From the NCBI RefSeq assembly GCF_035046485.1, contig NC_085138.1, positions 63,480,580 through 63,544,579 of the forward strand: a DNA stretch of 64,000 nt. The letters run 5' to 3'. A model generated the notes under the pieces. It made no database searches and was not told the origin of the DNA. It worked only from the letters and a program-made list of their open reading frames with translations. Each line of letters opens with the position of its first letter. The stretch's first letter is position 1. The DNA is from Aedes albopictus (Eukaryota > Arthropoda > Insecta > Diptera > Culicidae). Both the position numbers and the translations under genes were made by a program. Below, one piece after another: positions 53,877 to 64,000 of this stretch.

Positions 53877-54021
53877 ACGAAGTCGCATATAATGTAGAAT
53901 AGGATGCTAAAGTGGATGCCATATGCGTACATGCTTCCATTTAACCGCGTGTAAAGTGTCCGCATATCGCCTCCACTTTTGCATCCTATTCAACATCATA
54001 TGCGATCGTGTGTTGGCTGGG
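53877..54021. mobile_element. TA-flanked hairpin MITE (CCCAGCCAACAC ends)
   Basis: The left arm CCCAGCCAACACGAAGTCGC, ATATAATGTAGAATAGGATGC, AAAGTGGA and the right arm mirror one another (about 60 bp) with some ten changes. TA flanks (53875-53876, 54022-54023). Confidence 0.85.
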
Positions 54022-54127
54022 TAGCCACCAAGCAGTCTGTTTGCTGGTGTCTAATTCAGTATGCGTCGAGAGCTCGGCACGGTCGCACGCTCCACGACCA
54101 ACTGCGCCGATGACGCAAGGTAGGGTA

Positions 54128-54238
54128 CACTGATATATGTTGCCCTTTACTGGCATTTACCAGATTTTGCTGGTATGTCATAAACATACAGAAAAACTTA
54201 ATCTGGTAAATGCCAGTAAAGGGCAACATATATCAGTG
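54128..54238. mobile_element. 111-bp MITE, perfect 39-bp inverted ends
   Basis: The left end CACTGATATATGTTGCCCTT through ACCAGATT and the right end are identical over 39 bases with a 33-base loop. TA precedes the left end. GAA follows the right, so the right-hand TA is lost or the insertion has changed. Perfect arms imply very recent insertion or structural constraint. Confidence 0.9.
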
Positions 54239-54904
54239 AAGACGAAACTAATCTTTTGGTTTTCGATCCCTTACTAAATAACAAAACAATATTTTCAAAA
54301 TCGTCTTTTGATCGATTTTGAAAACATTGCGCTTGCATTCAATAAAAAAAACAAATACCAAAATATGAGGAAATGCTTCCAGTTTTACCTTAGGTGTAAG
54401 TTCACGACAATAAAAAATTTCTTTGATTAAACTTACACCTTCAATCTCTTTCTGTGTCTTAGATTGCCAGAATTTCCCAAAAATAATAAAAGTTCTGTGA
54501 AATTGTTTTAATTCGATTAGAATTGTCTAATTATTACAAACGCGTTAGAATTTTTGGCTGAATCATTAAAAATCAGCAGCTTGTGCTACCTGTACATCTG
54601 AGGTTTTTTGCTTAATTATATAATTTCGACGATGAAATTAGCATGATTTCTGAAATCTTGCAAAAGTTAGGGTTATCTTTAAGAAAAAATATGCTAAAAA
54701 CAAAAATAGTTAGTTTCCAAAATTTTCTCTGGATTCTGAGAAACATGATATAAGAAGTGTTCCACGATTTTGCCTTTAAAAATTTAAGTCAAAGTTGTGT
54801 TAATATTTAAAAAATCTTTGTAAAAGACTTGGTGCGCCGCGACATTTTTGGAATTTTAGAAAGGCGCCGTGATAGCAAACAGTTTGGGAACCTCTACATA
54901 AATG

Positions 54905-55150
54905 AATATGTGCACAAATTTAGAAAGGTTTCTAAGGAATGCTTGTCGGGATTTATGGTGGAATCTCTTAAATAATTCACTTCTGGTATTCCAAGTAAAA
55001 AATCCTAGAATACCAGAAAAATATTGCTGAAATCCTTGGATAGATTTTCGTTGAATTCGTTGTAGAAAATCTTCATCCAATGAAATCCGTGGAAGGCTTT
55101 ATGGAATTTCTGGAAATATTCAATCAGTTGATTTTCTAAATCTAGGTTAA
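54905..55150. repeat. GGAATTCC-type repeat patch
   Basis: Words such as TTTATGGTGGAATCTCTTAA and GAATTTCTGGAAATATTC mark a short, diverged patch, the target of the hAT element at 53227. Confidence 0.45.
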
Positions 55151-55810
55151 TACTCTTAAATAAGCATTCCCAGCTCAACACACGAATCGCGTAGACACGA
55201 GCAATTCAATTGAAATTTTGCTCATGTATGAGCTTCCATCTGAAAATATTTTTCCCAGGGGCCCAGATGCAAAGGGGTGGCACGGTAAAGGCTGGGTATG
55301 CTGCGCAATTCAGATCCCATTGTGATCCATTAGCCTCTGCCTAGCAACTCCTATCCCTACCTCCTCGCGGTACCGTCGGGAAACTATGAGCAACCTTGAT
55401 GATATTTGATATTGTTCTACCATCTATTGTAGCAAGGCAGCTGCCTATAGCACTGGAATAATCTGAAAAGCGATTTGATCAAGATTGTGCTGTTGTTAGT
55501 GGTCAGTCATTCTCCTGTATGAAGGGCCAAAAAGGGTTGTGCGGATCCGCAAGCAGAGACACTTGCGCGAAACCCGCGTCAGGGGAAAAGAATCTCCTTC
55601 CAGAAGAAAGTTCTCACGAACAACTGCAAAATCAAGCCCTCGATTGACAGAATACTCCCAATAGATGGGGTCGAAGAGCCCACCCTCAATCCACGAAATG
55701 TTAACAACAAGGAGGAGGCAGTTCCAAGCTCCTGTCCAAATCGTTTCAATCGGGTGCCCTGATGGTCCCTCCCTTTCCCAATATATGATGAGATATGTAT
55801 ATGTAATGTA

Positions 55811-56600
55811 GGGTGGGGCGGGGTAAGATGGGTCGCGGGGCAAGATGGGTCAGTGCCATTTTCGGGCGCATTACTCATGTTTTGATTATGTTAATAATTT
55901 TGTTAGATGACCAGCATGAATATACAAAAGTTTGGGGCATTAATTGAAAAATTATTCACTCTCATTGGAAATAAAAAATAAAATGGTTTTTAGCCATTTT
56001 TCTTATGCGATACATTCCATATAATCTCCATATAAACGGCCGCGGGGCAAGATGGGTCACCTTCAATTTTCAACGTATTTTTGGAGCATTCAAAAGTTAT
56101 TTATTTTTTATTACAAGACTATCTCATAAATGTCTTCAATCAAGCGGAATGAACGCTCAAAATTATAACATAAAATTATGATAATTTTTTAGTGAAAACA
56201 TCGATTTTCAAGTCGCCTTAGGACCACTCAAATCGTAAAATTTTTTATATTCCAAATAAATTTATAAAATGTTTACTAGTAGCTCTTGCTTACACAGTAT
56301 GGATATGGAGCATATACGAATGCGGAGCAAATCTTATATTTTGACGTTTTTCGTTGAGAAAATGTGAATTACTTAAAAGGTGACCCATCTTGCCCCGCAC
56401 TTTTTTCACGGCGCAAAATCGACCACTTTTTAAAACTGCTTGTTTAACATCATATTTTGTATTTAATGAACTTTTTAACGACTTTTAGCATAGCTAACTA
56501 GTGTATTAAAGAGTAGCGGACGAATACAAACCAATACGATTTGTATTTACAAAGTTATGGTGATCCATCCTTAGGTGACCCATCTTGCCCCGCCACACCC
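55811..56600. mobile_element. TA-flanked element (GGGTGKGGCGGGGYAAGATGG ends)
   Basis: The ends GGGTGGGGCGGGGTAAGATG and, mirrored, GGGTGTGGCGGGGCAAGATG are flanked by TA (55809-55810, 56601-56602). The word GGGGCAAGATGGGTC recurs inside near both ends (about 55838, 56043, and inverted at about 56385), making subterminal direct and inverted repeats. The core is AT-rich and non-coding. It splits the 5' region of the RTE-like relic. Confidence 0.88.
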
Positions 56601-57179
56601 TATGTGAGTGTGTGTTGTGTATGTTTTGTTATACATTTGTTTGAAAAACAATTATAATCATGGTTAATAAGCATTTATAAACAAAACATTTACCTGATTA
56701 CTCCTGAAATAAAATGTGGATTAGCAACAAAACATTGAGAAAAAAAACCACATCAAATCTCGATCCTGGAATGTCTGCTCACCACTGATCGGCCACTTTA
56801 GGCATGAAAACAATAACAAGATCGAAATTTGATGTGGTGGTAGATCTTACGCCGCAACGCACCATTCTAAGGTGATCTACCCACGTTACGGGGGCGGGAA
56901 ACTATGAGCAACCTTAGGGAAGATCGGGTAACCAACCCCGGTGGAAACTTTGGTCGTTGGATGACAGGGAAGGGGGGTTTTCTGCAAACCTCAACGTCTG
57001 TTCTCCAGGAGGAGCGGCTCACAATAGCGTCTGATCCCCATGTCAGAGGCGGCTGATCTACGTCCGAGTGCCAGGGAAGGACTCTAAGGTCAACTGTGCA
57101 CGATGGTCTTCCGGAAAGTAGGGGGTTGGTGTCAGGCCCTACGAGCCAGCCGTAAAAAACATTGTAACGGAAAATCAGC

Positions 57180-59783
57180 AACAGAATAATACGAACCGAG
57201 ACCAACGGCAACGACCCAAGCGAACAAAAAGGACTTGTGATTGGAATCTCGGTACGTGGAACTGTCGATCTCTCAATTTCATTGGGAGCACCCGCATACT
57301 CATCGATCTACTGAAGGACCGCGGGTTCGGCATCGTAGCGCTGCAGAGGGTGTGTTGTGTTGGACAGGATCCATGGTGCGAACGTTTAGAGGTAATCATA
57401 TCATCTACCAGAGCTGCGGCAACACACGCGAGCTGGGAACAGCTTTCATCGTGATGAGTGATATACAGAGGCGCGTGATCGGTTGGTGGCCGATCGACGA
57501 AAGAATGTGCAGGTTGAGGATCAAGAACCGATTCTTCAACTTCAGCATAATAAACGTGCACAGCCAAGCACTGATGATGACAAGACGCATTTTACGCGCA
57601 GCTCGAACGCGAGTAAGATCCCTGCCCAAGCCACGATGTCAAGAACATCATAGGAGATTTAAACGCTCAGGTAGGCCAGGAGAAGGAATTCAGACTGACG
57701 ATTGGTAAGTTCAGCGCCCACCAGCAAACGAACGAAAACGGCTTACGACTCATTGATTTCGCCGCCTCCAAAAATATGGTCATACGTAGCACCTTTCGCC
57801 AACATCGACTCCGACCACAATGTGGTGATGGTCAAACTGCGCCCAAAACTCTCCGTCATCAACAATGTACGGTACCGGCGACCGCCACGGTACAACCTAG
57901 AGCGACTGAAACAACCGTATTTCACCTCAGCATACGCGCAGAATCTCGAGGCCGCGTTGCCAGACGAGGGCGAGCTCGATGAGGCCCCTCTAGAGGACTG
58001 CTGGAGTACAGTGAAAGCAGTCATCAACGACGCAGCCGAGAGCACCATCGGGTACGGAATCGACGCAGCAAGGGACTCGACAGAACGTGGAACGTTATAA
58101 ACAGAAGCGGAAACAGCAGACCCGCCTCTTTCGGGAGAAAAAGCGCCGCCTGGAAGAAGCGGAGTGTGAAGAAATGGAACTGCTGTGCCGTTCCCAAGAA
58201 ACACGGAAGTTCTATCAGAAGCTCAACGCATCCCGCAACGGCTTCGTGCCGCGAGCCGAAATATGCAGGGATAAAGACGGAGGCCTCTTGACGGACGGAC
58301 GTGAGGTGATCGAAAGGTGGAAGCAGCACTTCGATCAGCACCTGAACGGCGTGGAGAACGTAGGCACGGGAGCCCACGGCAGCGGAGGAAACGACGACGC
58401 CAATGCATCGGAGGACGGAAATGAACCTACTCCCATGCTGAGAGAAGTTAAGGATGCCATTCACCAGCTCAAAACCAACAAAGCAGCTGGTAAGGATGGT
58501 ATCGCAGCTGAACTCATCAAGATGGGCCCAGAAAAGTTGGCCACCTGTCTGCATCGGCTGATAGTCAGGATCTGGGAAACCGAACAGCTACCGGAGGAAT
58601 GGAAGGAAGGGGTAATCTGCCCCATTCACAAGAAATGCGACCATTTAGAATGTGAGAACTTCAGGGCGATCACTGTTTTGAATGCTGCCTACAAAGTGCT
58701 ATCATCTTCCGTCGTCTGTCACCTAAAACGAATGAGTTCGTGGGAAGTTACCAAGCCGGTTTCATCGACGGCCGGTCGACAACGGACCAGCTCTTCACCG
58801 TACGGAAAATCCTCCAGAAATGCCGTGAATACCAGGTCCCAACGCACCACCTGTTCATCGACTTCAAGGCGACATACGACAGTATCAACCGCACAGAGCT
58901 ATGGAAAAGCATGGACGAGAACAGCTTTCCCGGGAAACTTACCAGACTGATAAGAGCAACGATGGACGGTGTGCAGAACAGCGTAAGGATTTCGGGTGAA
59001 TTATCCAGTTCATTCAAATCTCGACGGGACTACGACAAGGTGATGGACTTTCCTGCCTACTATTCAATATCGCCCTGGAAGGTGTTATGCGACGATTTGG
59101 AACGGTGGCAGAACTTTACACCCGCCTGAAACGTGAAGCAGCAAAGGTCGGACTGGTGGTGAATGCGGCTAAGACAAAGTACATGCTGGTAGGTGGGACT
59201 GAGCGTGACAGGACAAGCCTTGGCAGCAATGTTACGATAAACGGGAATACTTTCGAGGTGGTAAAAGAAGTCGTAGTTCCTTGCTGACGGCTGACAATAA
59301 CGTGAGCCTTGAAATACGAAGGCGTATCATCAGAGTGGTAATCGTGCCTACTACAGGCTCCAGATGAAACTGCGGTCGAAAAAGATTCACCCCCGCACCA
59401 AATGTACCATATACAAGACGCTAATAACACCGGTGGTCCTCTACGGACACGAGACATGGACGATGCTCGAGGAGGACTTGCAAGCACTCAGAGGTTTCGA
59501 GCGACGCGTGCTAAGGACGATCTTTGGCGGCGTGCAGGAAACCGGTGTGTGACGGAGAAGGATGGACCATGAGCTCGCTGCACTCTACGGTGAACCCAAC
59601 ATCCTGAAAGTGGCTAAATCTGGACGGATACGGTGGGCAGGACATGTTGCAAGAATGCCGGACAACAACCCTGCAAAGTTGGTGTTTGCTAACCATCCGG
59701 TTAGTACAAGAAGGTGTGGAGCGCAGAGAGCACGATGGGTGGACCAGGTGGAGCGTGATCTGGAGAGCGTTGGGCGTTGCTAA
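57180..59783 (+). pseudogene. RTE-like endonuclease/reverse transcriptase relic
   Basis: Blocks in order: WNLGTWNCRSL (endonuclease start, about 57243); NIDSDHNVVMVKL (SDH motif, about 57800); KRKQQTRLFREKKRRLEEA linker; KAAGKDGIAAELIKMGPEKL (RT entry, about 58480); QAGFIDGRSTTDQLF; HLFIDFKATYDSIN (motif A with its Asp). After EGVMRR the sequence jumps to FGTVAELYTRLKREA: the stretch that should carry the LGFADD box is missing, so the enzyme cannot be active. Then NAAKTKYMLVGG, VLYGHETWTMLEEDL, FERRVLRTIFGGVQE, IRWAGHVARMPDNNPAKLVF and RARWVDQVERDLESVG. Frameshifts occur near 57690, 58090, 58735, 59050 and 59285, and a stop near 59552. Confidence 0.88.
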
Positions 59784-59790
59784 CATGTAG

Positions 59791-61855
59791 ATTATATGAA
59801 AAAGAAAAACTTCAGCTAGACTTTTGTATTGTCTATCCGGTTGGAATCAAGACCGACATTCAATCAAAAATTGCCATTTTCTTGGTCCACAAGTGTTGCA
59901 ACTGTTTCGCATCTAGTGCGCTGTGTTGCTGACAACAACGGGAAGGATGCGCACTACTTTTGACATGATTAAAAAACGTCGCGAGTTGGGTCGCGTCGCG
60001 ACTTGATTGTGCGAAGTCCAGTTTGGTGGCGGCCCGACAATAAGATTCTTAATAGGGTACGTTCATAAATTACGTCACGCTTTTGTCCTTTGTCTCCAGC
60101 AATCGTGCTGTTGTATTTTGTACAACACGTTGAAAAAAACTCGCTTTTTGTACTCACCATTTGTGTGATGCTCACGCAGGTAGCCAGTCGCGCGAATTAC
60201 AGAAGGCTAATGCTGTATGTCTCGATGTTTTGTTTCATATCATTAATCAATTTTCCCCCATTTCACGGTAATGATTGCTCGAGGACAGCACCGATCTGCG
60301 ACAACATCGATAAAGTTGTCTACAACTTTTTGTTTCCTCAAGACGATCTTTGGTGTCTTCATCTGCCGATCACTACTGGACAGAGAAGACTCAACCATTC
60401 GCTAGTGACCTCCATTCAGCTGGTGTAGCAAAATTAATTTATGGGAAAACAACAAGTTGAGCGATTGCGAAGACTCACTTTGATCCCAATCACTTCTGGT
60501 TCTGGGTTGCTCAGAGGCACGGAAGATGAGAGCAGAACAAACAGAGCTCCGAAATTGATTTATGGCTTTCCAAAGTCAGTTGAGCTCAATCTCCCAAACT
60601 ACAAACGGACAATCACGCGTTCGGAATTGTGGCAGCCCATTCATCAGAGCTGGTGGCTACACGCGTCCCACAGTAGTAGTGTGTGGACTTAAACCTGACC
60701 TCGCTTCCGGAACGGGGAACAGGAGGATCGGTCGTCGTAAATTTTATGCTTCAAAGAGCGATGATTGAAATTTAATGGTCTACCACCATTCACTGGCTGA
60801 CTGGCTGGCTGACTGGCTGGCTTTATCTCTGTTCCACCCGTTTGATAAGGCGCAAACTGGAAGCTAGGCCGCGGCTTATGCGCGGTCTTTGAAACAGATT
60901 AGTAGTCATCGTGCGGTCGCATCTGACCAAATCTCGAGCTGACTTTTATTGCCCTTTTACGACCGGATAGAACTTCTTCGTGATCCCCCAGCACTTGGCG
61001 AGCTGAGTTGGAAGAACACGACGCGAACGGAATTGGAGCTTCTGGGTCCGCATAAGTAGCATAGCAAGCAACAAACGCAAAACTCAAAATCCGCTGACAA
61101 TACACGCTTTTGCGCGGCGAACACGCGGGGCAGTAGAAGCAGTTCGCGGTGGTTGTTTACCGAAGGAGAGTTCAACTTCGCTGTCTTTTCTGTACAAATA
61201 TTGGTATTGCGTTTTCCTCATTCGTCAGTGTTCTTTCATAATTGTTGGTGTATTTTTTTCTTGCTGTTGATTTTCTTTATTTCGGTGAACTGTGGTGCAC
61301 GTGCACATGGTTGATTTATTGTGCGGTGTGAATGCGATTGCATTCCTAACGGAAAAAAATATTGCTATGCAATTTATTTGTTGCACTTTTGTAATCGCCG
61401 AATAGTAAATCTTCTGAACATAAGATTACTCATGGGCGTAGCCAGAGGAAGGCCTGGGGAGGTAGTGTGCCCCTCTTGCCCGCCATATTTTTTTTTAAAA
61501 TTAAACTAACCGAAGATTTTCAATAGTTTAGAATTCCCAAAAAATTATCTCAAGAAGTAAACTATACTAATAATTTAGGTTTTTATCCATAACTACCTAA
61601 CTTTTTTCCTTAACTCTCAAAAATTTTTCTCATGTAAAGCACCCCTTCAATTTTATCGTAGAATTTTACGAAATACCAAGCTTGGTTGAGTGTCAGAATT
61701 TTGTGATTTTTATTCATGGAATACAAAAACAACATTCTAAACCGGTTCCGGTAGGTTAAGAGAAGGACTTTATAGCACCATATGCTGCTATAGAGTGTAG
61801 TAGCTTAAAACTAATGACTTTTTACTAGCATTCAATTCAAACAAAAGTTTAGAGC
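59791..61855. other. Non-repetitive DNA, no gene recognised
   Basis: Balanced composition at 59900-61200, then AT-rich. Frames of 62-112 codons on both strands have no domain. A CTGGCTGACTGGCTGG low-complexity run lies at 60793-60826. GGGTACGTTCATAAATTACG at 60056 looks like one end of a known Aedes MITE style, but no partner end was found. Confidence 0.4.
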
Positions 61856-62875
61856 AAAAAACCTGAGATTTCTCAGGGAAATCTTCTGAAATTCTTCCAG
61901 ATATTTCTTCAAGAACTTCTCAAGGAGTTCCTTCACGAACTGCTCAAGCAATTTCTCCTTCGATAATACCTCCATGGACGGCTTCCGGGGTTCCGAGAGT
62001 GAGTGTTCCAGGGTTTATTCAAAGAAAGTTTTGCTCAAAAAGCATCAAATTAGGCAAGAAATCATAAAACTCACGTCGTTTGCGCCACTTTATTGCAGAA
62101 ATGAAGAATTGATCATCTGATTATGCAAAAATCCAGTTCACTACTTTCAATTCCATCTGAAATTTTTCGAAGTATTTCAGGAATCCTTTCAGAGATTTTT
62201 ACAAGAGATTCAAAAATTAATCCAGAAATTCCTATAAAATTTTGTACAAAAAATCCTTTAGGAGAACTCCTAAGAGATTCCTTCAATAATTCGTTCAGTA
62301 ATTACTGCAGACATGGATTCCATTAGATTTTTTTTCAGGGATTTCTACAGAATTTCGTCCAGGAATTCGTTTAGAAAGCTCTCCTGTTATTTTCTAAGAA
62401 ATTCCTCATGGGAGTGCTTCCTGGATTCGTCCTGGGGCTTCTTCAGGTATTTTTTCAAGATTTCCTTTAGGAATTTCAGGAACAACTCCAGGGATTCTTT
62501 AAAAAAATCCGCCAAGGTTTCTTCCAGGAACTCTTTTTGAGATTCTACAGGAATTGTTAAGAAATTTGCTTAGAAATACCTCTTGAGATTGCTTCCGGGA
62601 TTTCTTTAGGAACTGCTACAGGGATGCCTCTAGAAGTTTCACCACGAACTCTTCTTAGGTGTCCTTAAGGAATTTCCCAAGAAATCCTTCAGCGATTTCT
62701 TCAGCACTTCCTCCTGGGATACTCCCAAGGATTCCTCCAGAAATTTTTGCAGGTATTCGTCTAAACAATCCTCCAGGAATTCCTCTAGAGATTTCCTACA
62801 GGAATTCTTCTTGGCATTCCTCCATAAACTTCTCCACGCGTTCCTCTAGGAACCAGAGTTTCCCATTGCTCATGT
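61856..62875. repeat. GGAATTCC-type repeat block
   Basis: Units such as CTCCAGGAATTCCTCTAGAG, TCCTCCAGAAATTTTTGCAGG and TTTCTTCAGGTATTTTTTC. Pyrimidine-rich on the plus strand, like 35.4-38.1 kb. Frames (74-75 codons) are Ser/Arg/Phe artefacts. Confidence 0.78.
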
Positions 62876-63309
62876 GTACATAAATGTGATAGCGAGTCTC
62901 CCACCGAATTAACTTCTAGCTCTTCAAAATCGCAGTGTATTGCGCTGCTAGGAGTTTCACGAAAATCTGGTGGGCGCGAGCTAAGCTCGTCTCATGCGCT
63001 GCGTGAGCTGTTGGTATCTAGGGTGAAAAACAGTTTCTTGGTAACGAAGAACCTCAACTACTTTTTTTTCGTACACAACTCAAGTGTCTGGTTGGTCTAT
63101 GCGATACGACTAGGGATTCTCAATGCAAAAGTTAAGGATTCCATTCTCGTTCGTTTAGGAAGTTCATGAAATTTTCCACTTTAATCAGCGCATGAGACGA
63201 AGCTCATGAGACAGATCTTGAGAAAAATGAGGCACATAGCTTCAAGTAAAATGTACAGTGCTCCTGGGAGCTGTCTTACAATGCGACTCCCGTACATGGG
63301 ACTGCAGCA
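62876..63309. other. No gene recognised
   Basis: A non-unit stretch between two repeat blocks. CTCATGCGCTGCG and GCGCATGAGACGAAGCTCATGAGAC form a loose inverted pair (about 62990 and 63188), possibly the ends of a small old element. No frame supported. Confidence 0.35.
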
Positions 63310-64000
63310 CGTGTTCATCAACTCTTCTAGAAACTACTCCAAAATTTCCTCCAGGAATTCCTCTAGATATTACTCCAGGATTTTCTCAAAAGATTCCTCT
63401 ATACACACTTAATTCAGATTGCCGGGATATCAGCATTTTTCCATTCTTTTGCCGAGATTTGCACAGCCGAGTAATCAGCAAACAACAATTTTGCTGAGAT
63501 CTCAGCAATTTTGACAGTTCATTGCTGAGCTTCGGCAATCGTTTTGCTGAGAGTCAGCTAACAAATGTCACTTTTTGCTGGGATATCAGCTGATAGTTTT
63601 ACTGAGCAGACGGCTGTGCGCGTTTTTGCCGAGCCCGCAAATCTGTTTTGAGTGTGTAGGTTTCTCTCGGAATTCCTACAGGCATGTCTCCAGGAGTTTC
63701 TCCATGGATTCCTTAAAGAAGTGCTCCAGGGTCTCCTCCAGGAATTCCTACAGAAATTCTTCCTCCAACAAACATTCTTCCAGGCATTCCTACAGAGATT
63801 CATCTAGGAATTTCCCAAGGGAACCCTCTAGGGATTTCTCCAGGAATTCCTTCAGGTATTCCTCCTGAAATTCCTCCAAGGATTTCTGTTGGGATTCCTC
63901 TAAGGATTTCGCCTGAAATTCGTCCAGAAATTTATCCAAACATTTCCTTCTAGAGTTTATTTGAGAATTCCTCCACGAATTCTTCCAGGAATGCCACCAG
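63310..64000. repeat. GGAATTCC-type repeat block, running off the window
   Basis: CTCCAGGAATTCCTCTAGAT and TCCAGGAATTCCTACAGAAAT units at 63340-63400 and 63660-64000, split by the MITE at 63404. Orientation as in 61856-62875. It continues past the end of the window. Confidence 0.82.
63404..63656. mobile_element. TA-flanked MITE (CACACTYAA ends) with GCTGAG subterminal repeats
   Basis: The ends CACACTTAATTCAGATTGCC and, mirrored, CACACTCAAAACAGATTTGC are flanked by TA (63402-63403, 63657-63658). At least nine GCTGAG/TCAGC words in both orientations fill the element. It shares the CACACT-AA start and the layout of clustered subterminal words with the element at 26945-27980, but uses a different word. 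Confidence 0.82.

Larger units (their letters stand above)
53227..54896. mobile_element. hAT element, exact 8-bp duplication CATAAATG, with nested inserts
   Basis: The ends CAGCGCTTCCCAAACTGTGC and, mirrored, TAGAGGTTCCCAAACTGTTT carry the hAT CAGxGxTTCCCAAAC style. CATAAATG flanks both sides (53219-53226, 54897-54904). GCGCC words lie near both ends. Nested inside are a tRNA-like SINE head (53605), a MITE (53877) and a 111-bp hairpin (54128). No transposase frame remains. Confidence 0.9.
55245..59790 (+). mobile_element. RTE-like non-LTR retrotransposon relic
   Basis: The 5' region (55245-57180, net of a MITE at 55811) is non-coding or heavily decayed. GGGAAACTATGAGCAACCTT occurs in it twice (55381 and 56889), a possible internal duplication. 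The protein region at 57180-59783 has endonuclease, RT and C-terminal blocks. The 3' part ends about 10 bases after the last coding block, short of the 3' sequence seen in the 11809-12010 copy, so it is 3'-truncated or rearranged. The left boundary is approximate. JAM1-type RTE elements are known from Aedes; this resembles that group. Confidence 0.75.

Noticed and set aside
55496..55878. 115- and 99-codon minus-strand frames
   Set aside because: Cross the boundary between the RTE-like 5' region and the TA-flanked MITE at 55811; no domain.
56867..57211. 114-codon minus-strand frame
   Set aside because: Opposite the retrotransposon leader; no recognisable motif.
57743..58554. Minus-strand frames of 153 and 176 codons
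   Set aside because: Shadows of the RTE-like reverse-transcriptase coding strand, which has recognisable motifs on the plus strand.
60050..60090. MITE-like end GGGTACGTTCATAAATTACG
   Set aside because: Resembles a common Aedes inverted end but no matching partner was found within 2 kb.

Overview
The window looks like gene-poor nuclear DNA from an aedine mosquito (Aedes aegypti or a close relative). The grounds are its content rather than any host gene: tRNA-headed SINEs of the Feilai type with a TTC/GAA triplet tail, dozens of small TA-flanked and 8-bp-flanked inverted-repeat elements (MITEs), relics of RTE-like and LOA-like non-LTR retrotransposons, a Penelope-like relic, and kilobases of degenerate GGAATTCCTGGA-type repeats. 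I found no intact host protein gene, no rRNA and no convincing functional tRNA. The first 65 bases could be the end of a host exon with a splice donor. Several non-repetitive islands (about 13.1-17.1 kb, 24.1-26.9 kb, 33.6-35.3 kb, 43.5-46.1 kb, 50.5-51.9 kb, 59.8-61.8 kb) look like intron or intergenic single-copy sequence.

Layout. 1-4 kb: a LOA-like retrotransposon relic with a 23-bp target duplication, split by a hAT-type MITE with an exact 8-bp duplication, which itself seems to hold a further element. 4.2-10.4 kb: GGAATTCC-type repeat DNA carrying at least seven MITEs, including two pairs of the same family. 11.2-12.7 kb: a mariner-type element with TA duplication, containing the 3' end of an RTE-like retrotransposon. 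16-23 kb: MITEs, a long SINE, a hAT element (18211-19162) and the largest GGAATTCC block. 24-33 kb: SINEs, a TA-flanked element that contains a short spliced-looking unit (26945-27980), and a 704-bp hairpin (28015-28718). 33.2-35 kb: nested SINEs, then a GC-richer island with the longest open frame, which I could not identify. 35-40 kb: opposite-strand GGAATTCC repeats, local tandem duplications and a 1.75-kb TA element. 43-45 kb: MITE plus two SINEs.

46.1-50.5 kb is the most informative object: a DNA transposon with about 570-bp inverted arms and a two-exon, decayed transposase-like gene whose splice phase is still consistent. Its superfamily I can only suggest (Sola-like). 52-53 kb holds an endonuclease relic on the minus strand and a Penelope-like reverse-transcriptase relic on the plus strand. 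53.2-54.9 kb is a hAT element with exact 8-bp duplication, loaded with younger insertions. 55.2-59.8 kb is a decayed RTE-like retrotransposon whose reverse transcriptase has lost the FADD box by deletion and whose 5' part is split by a TA-flanked MITE. 61.9-64 kb returns to GGAATTCC-type repeats plus one MITE.

No genes work together as a pathway here; the story is serial nested transposition. All superfamily names rest on remembered motifs and on target duplications read from the sequence, not on a search.
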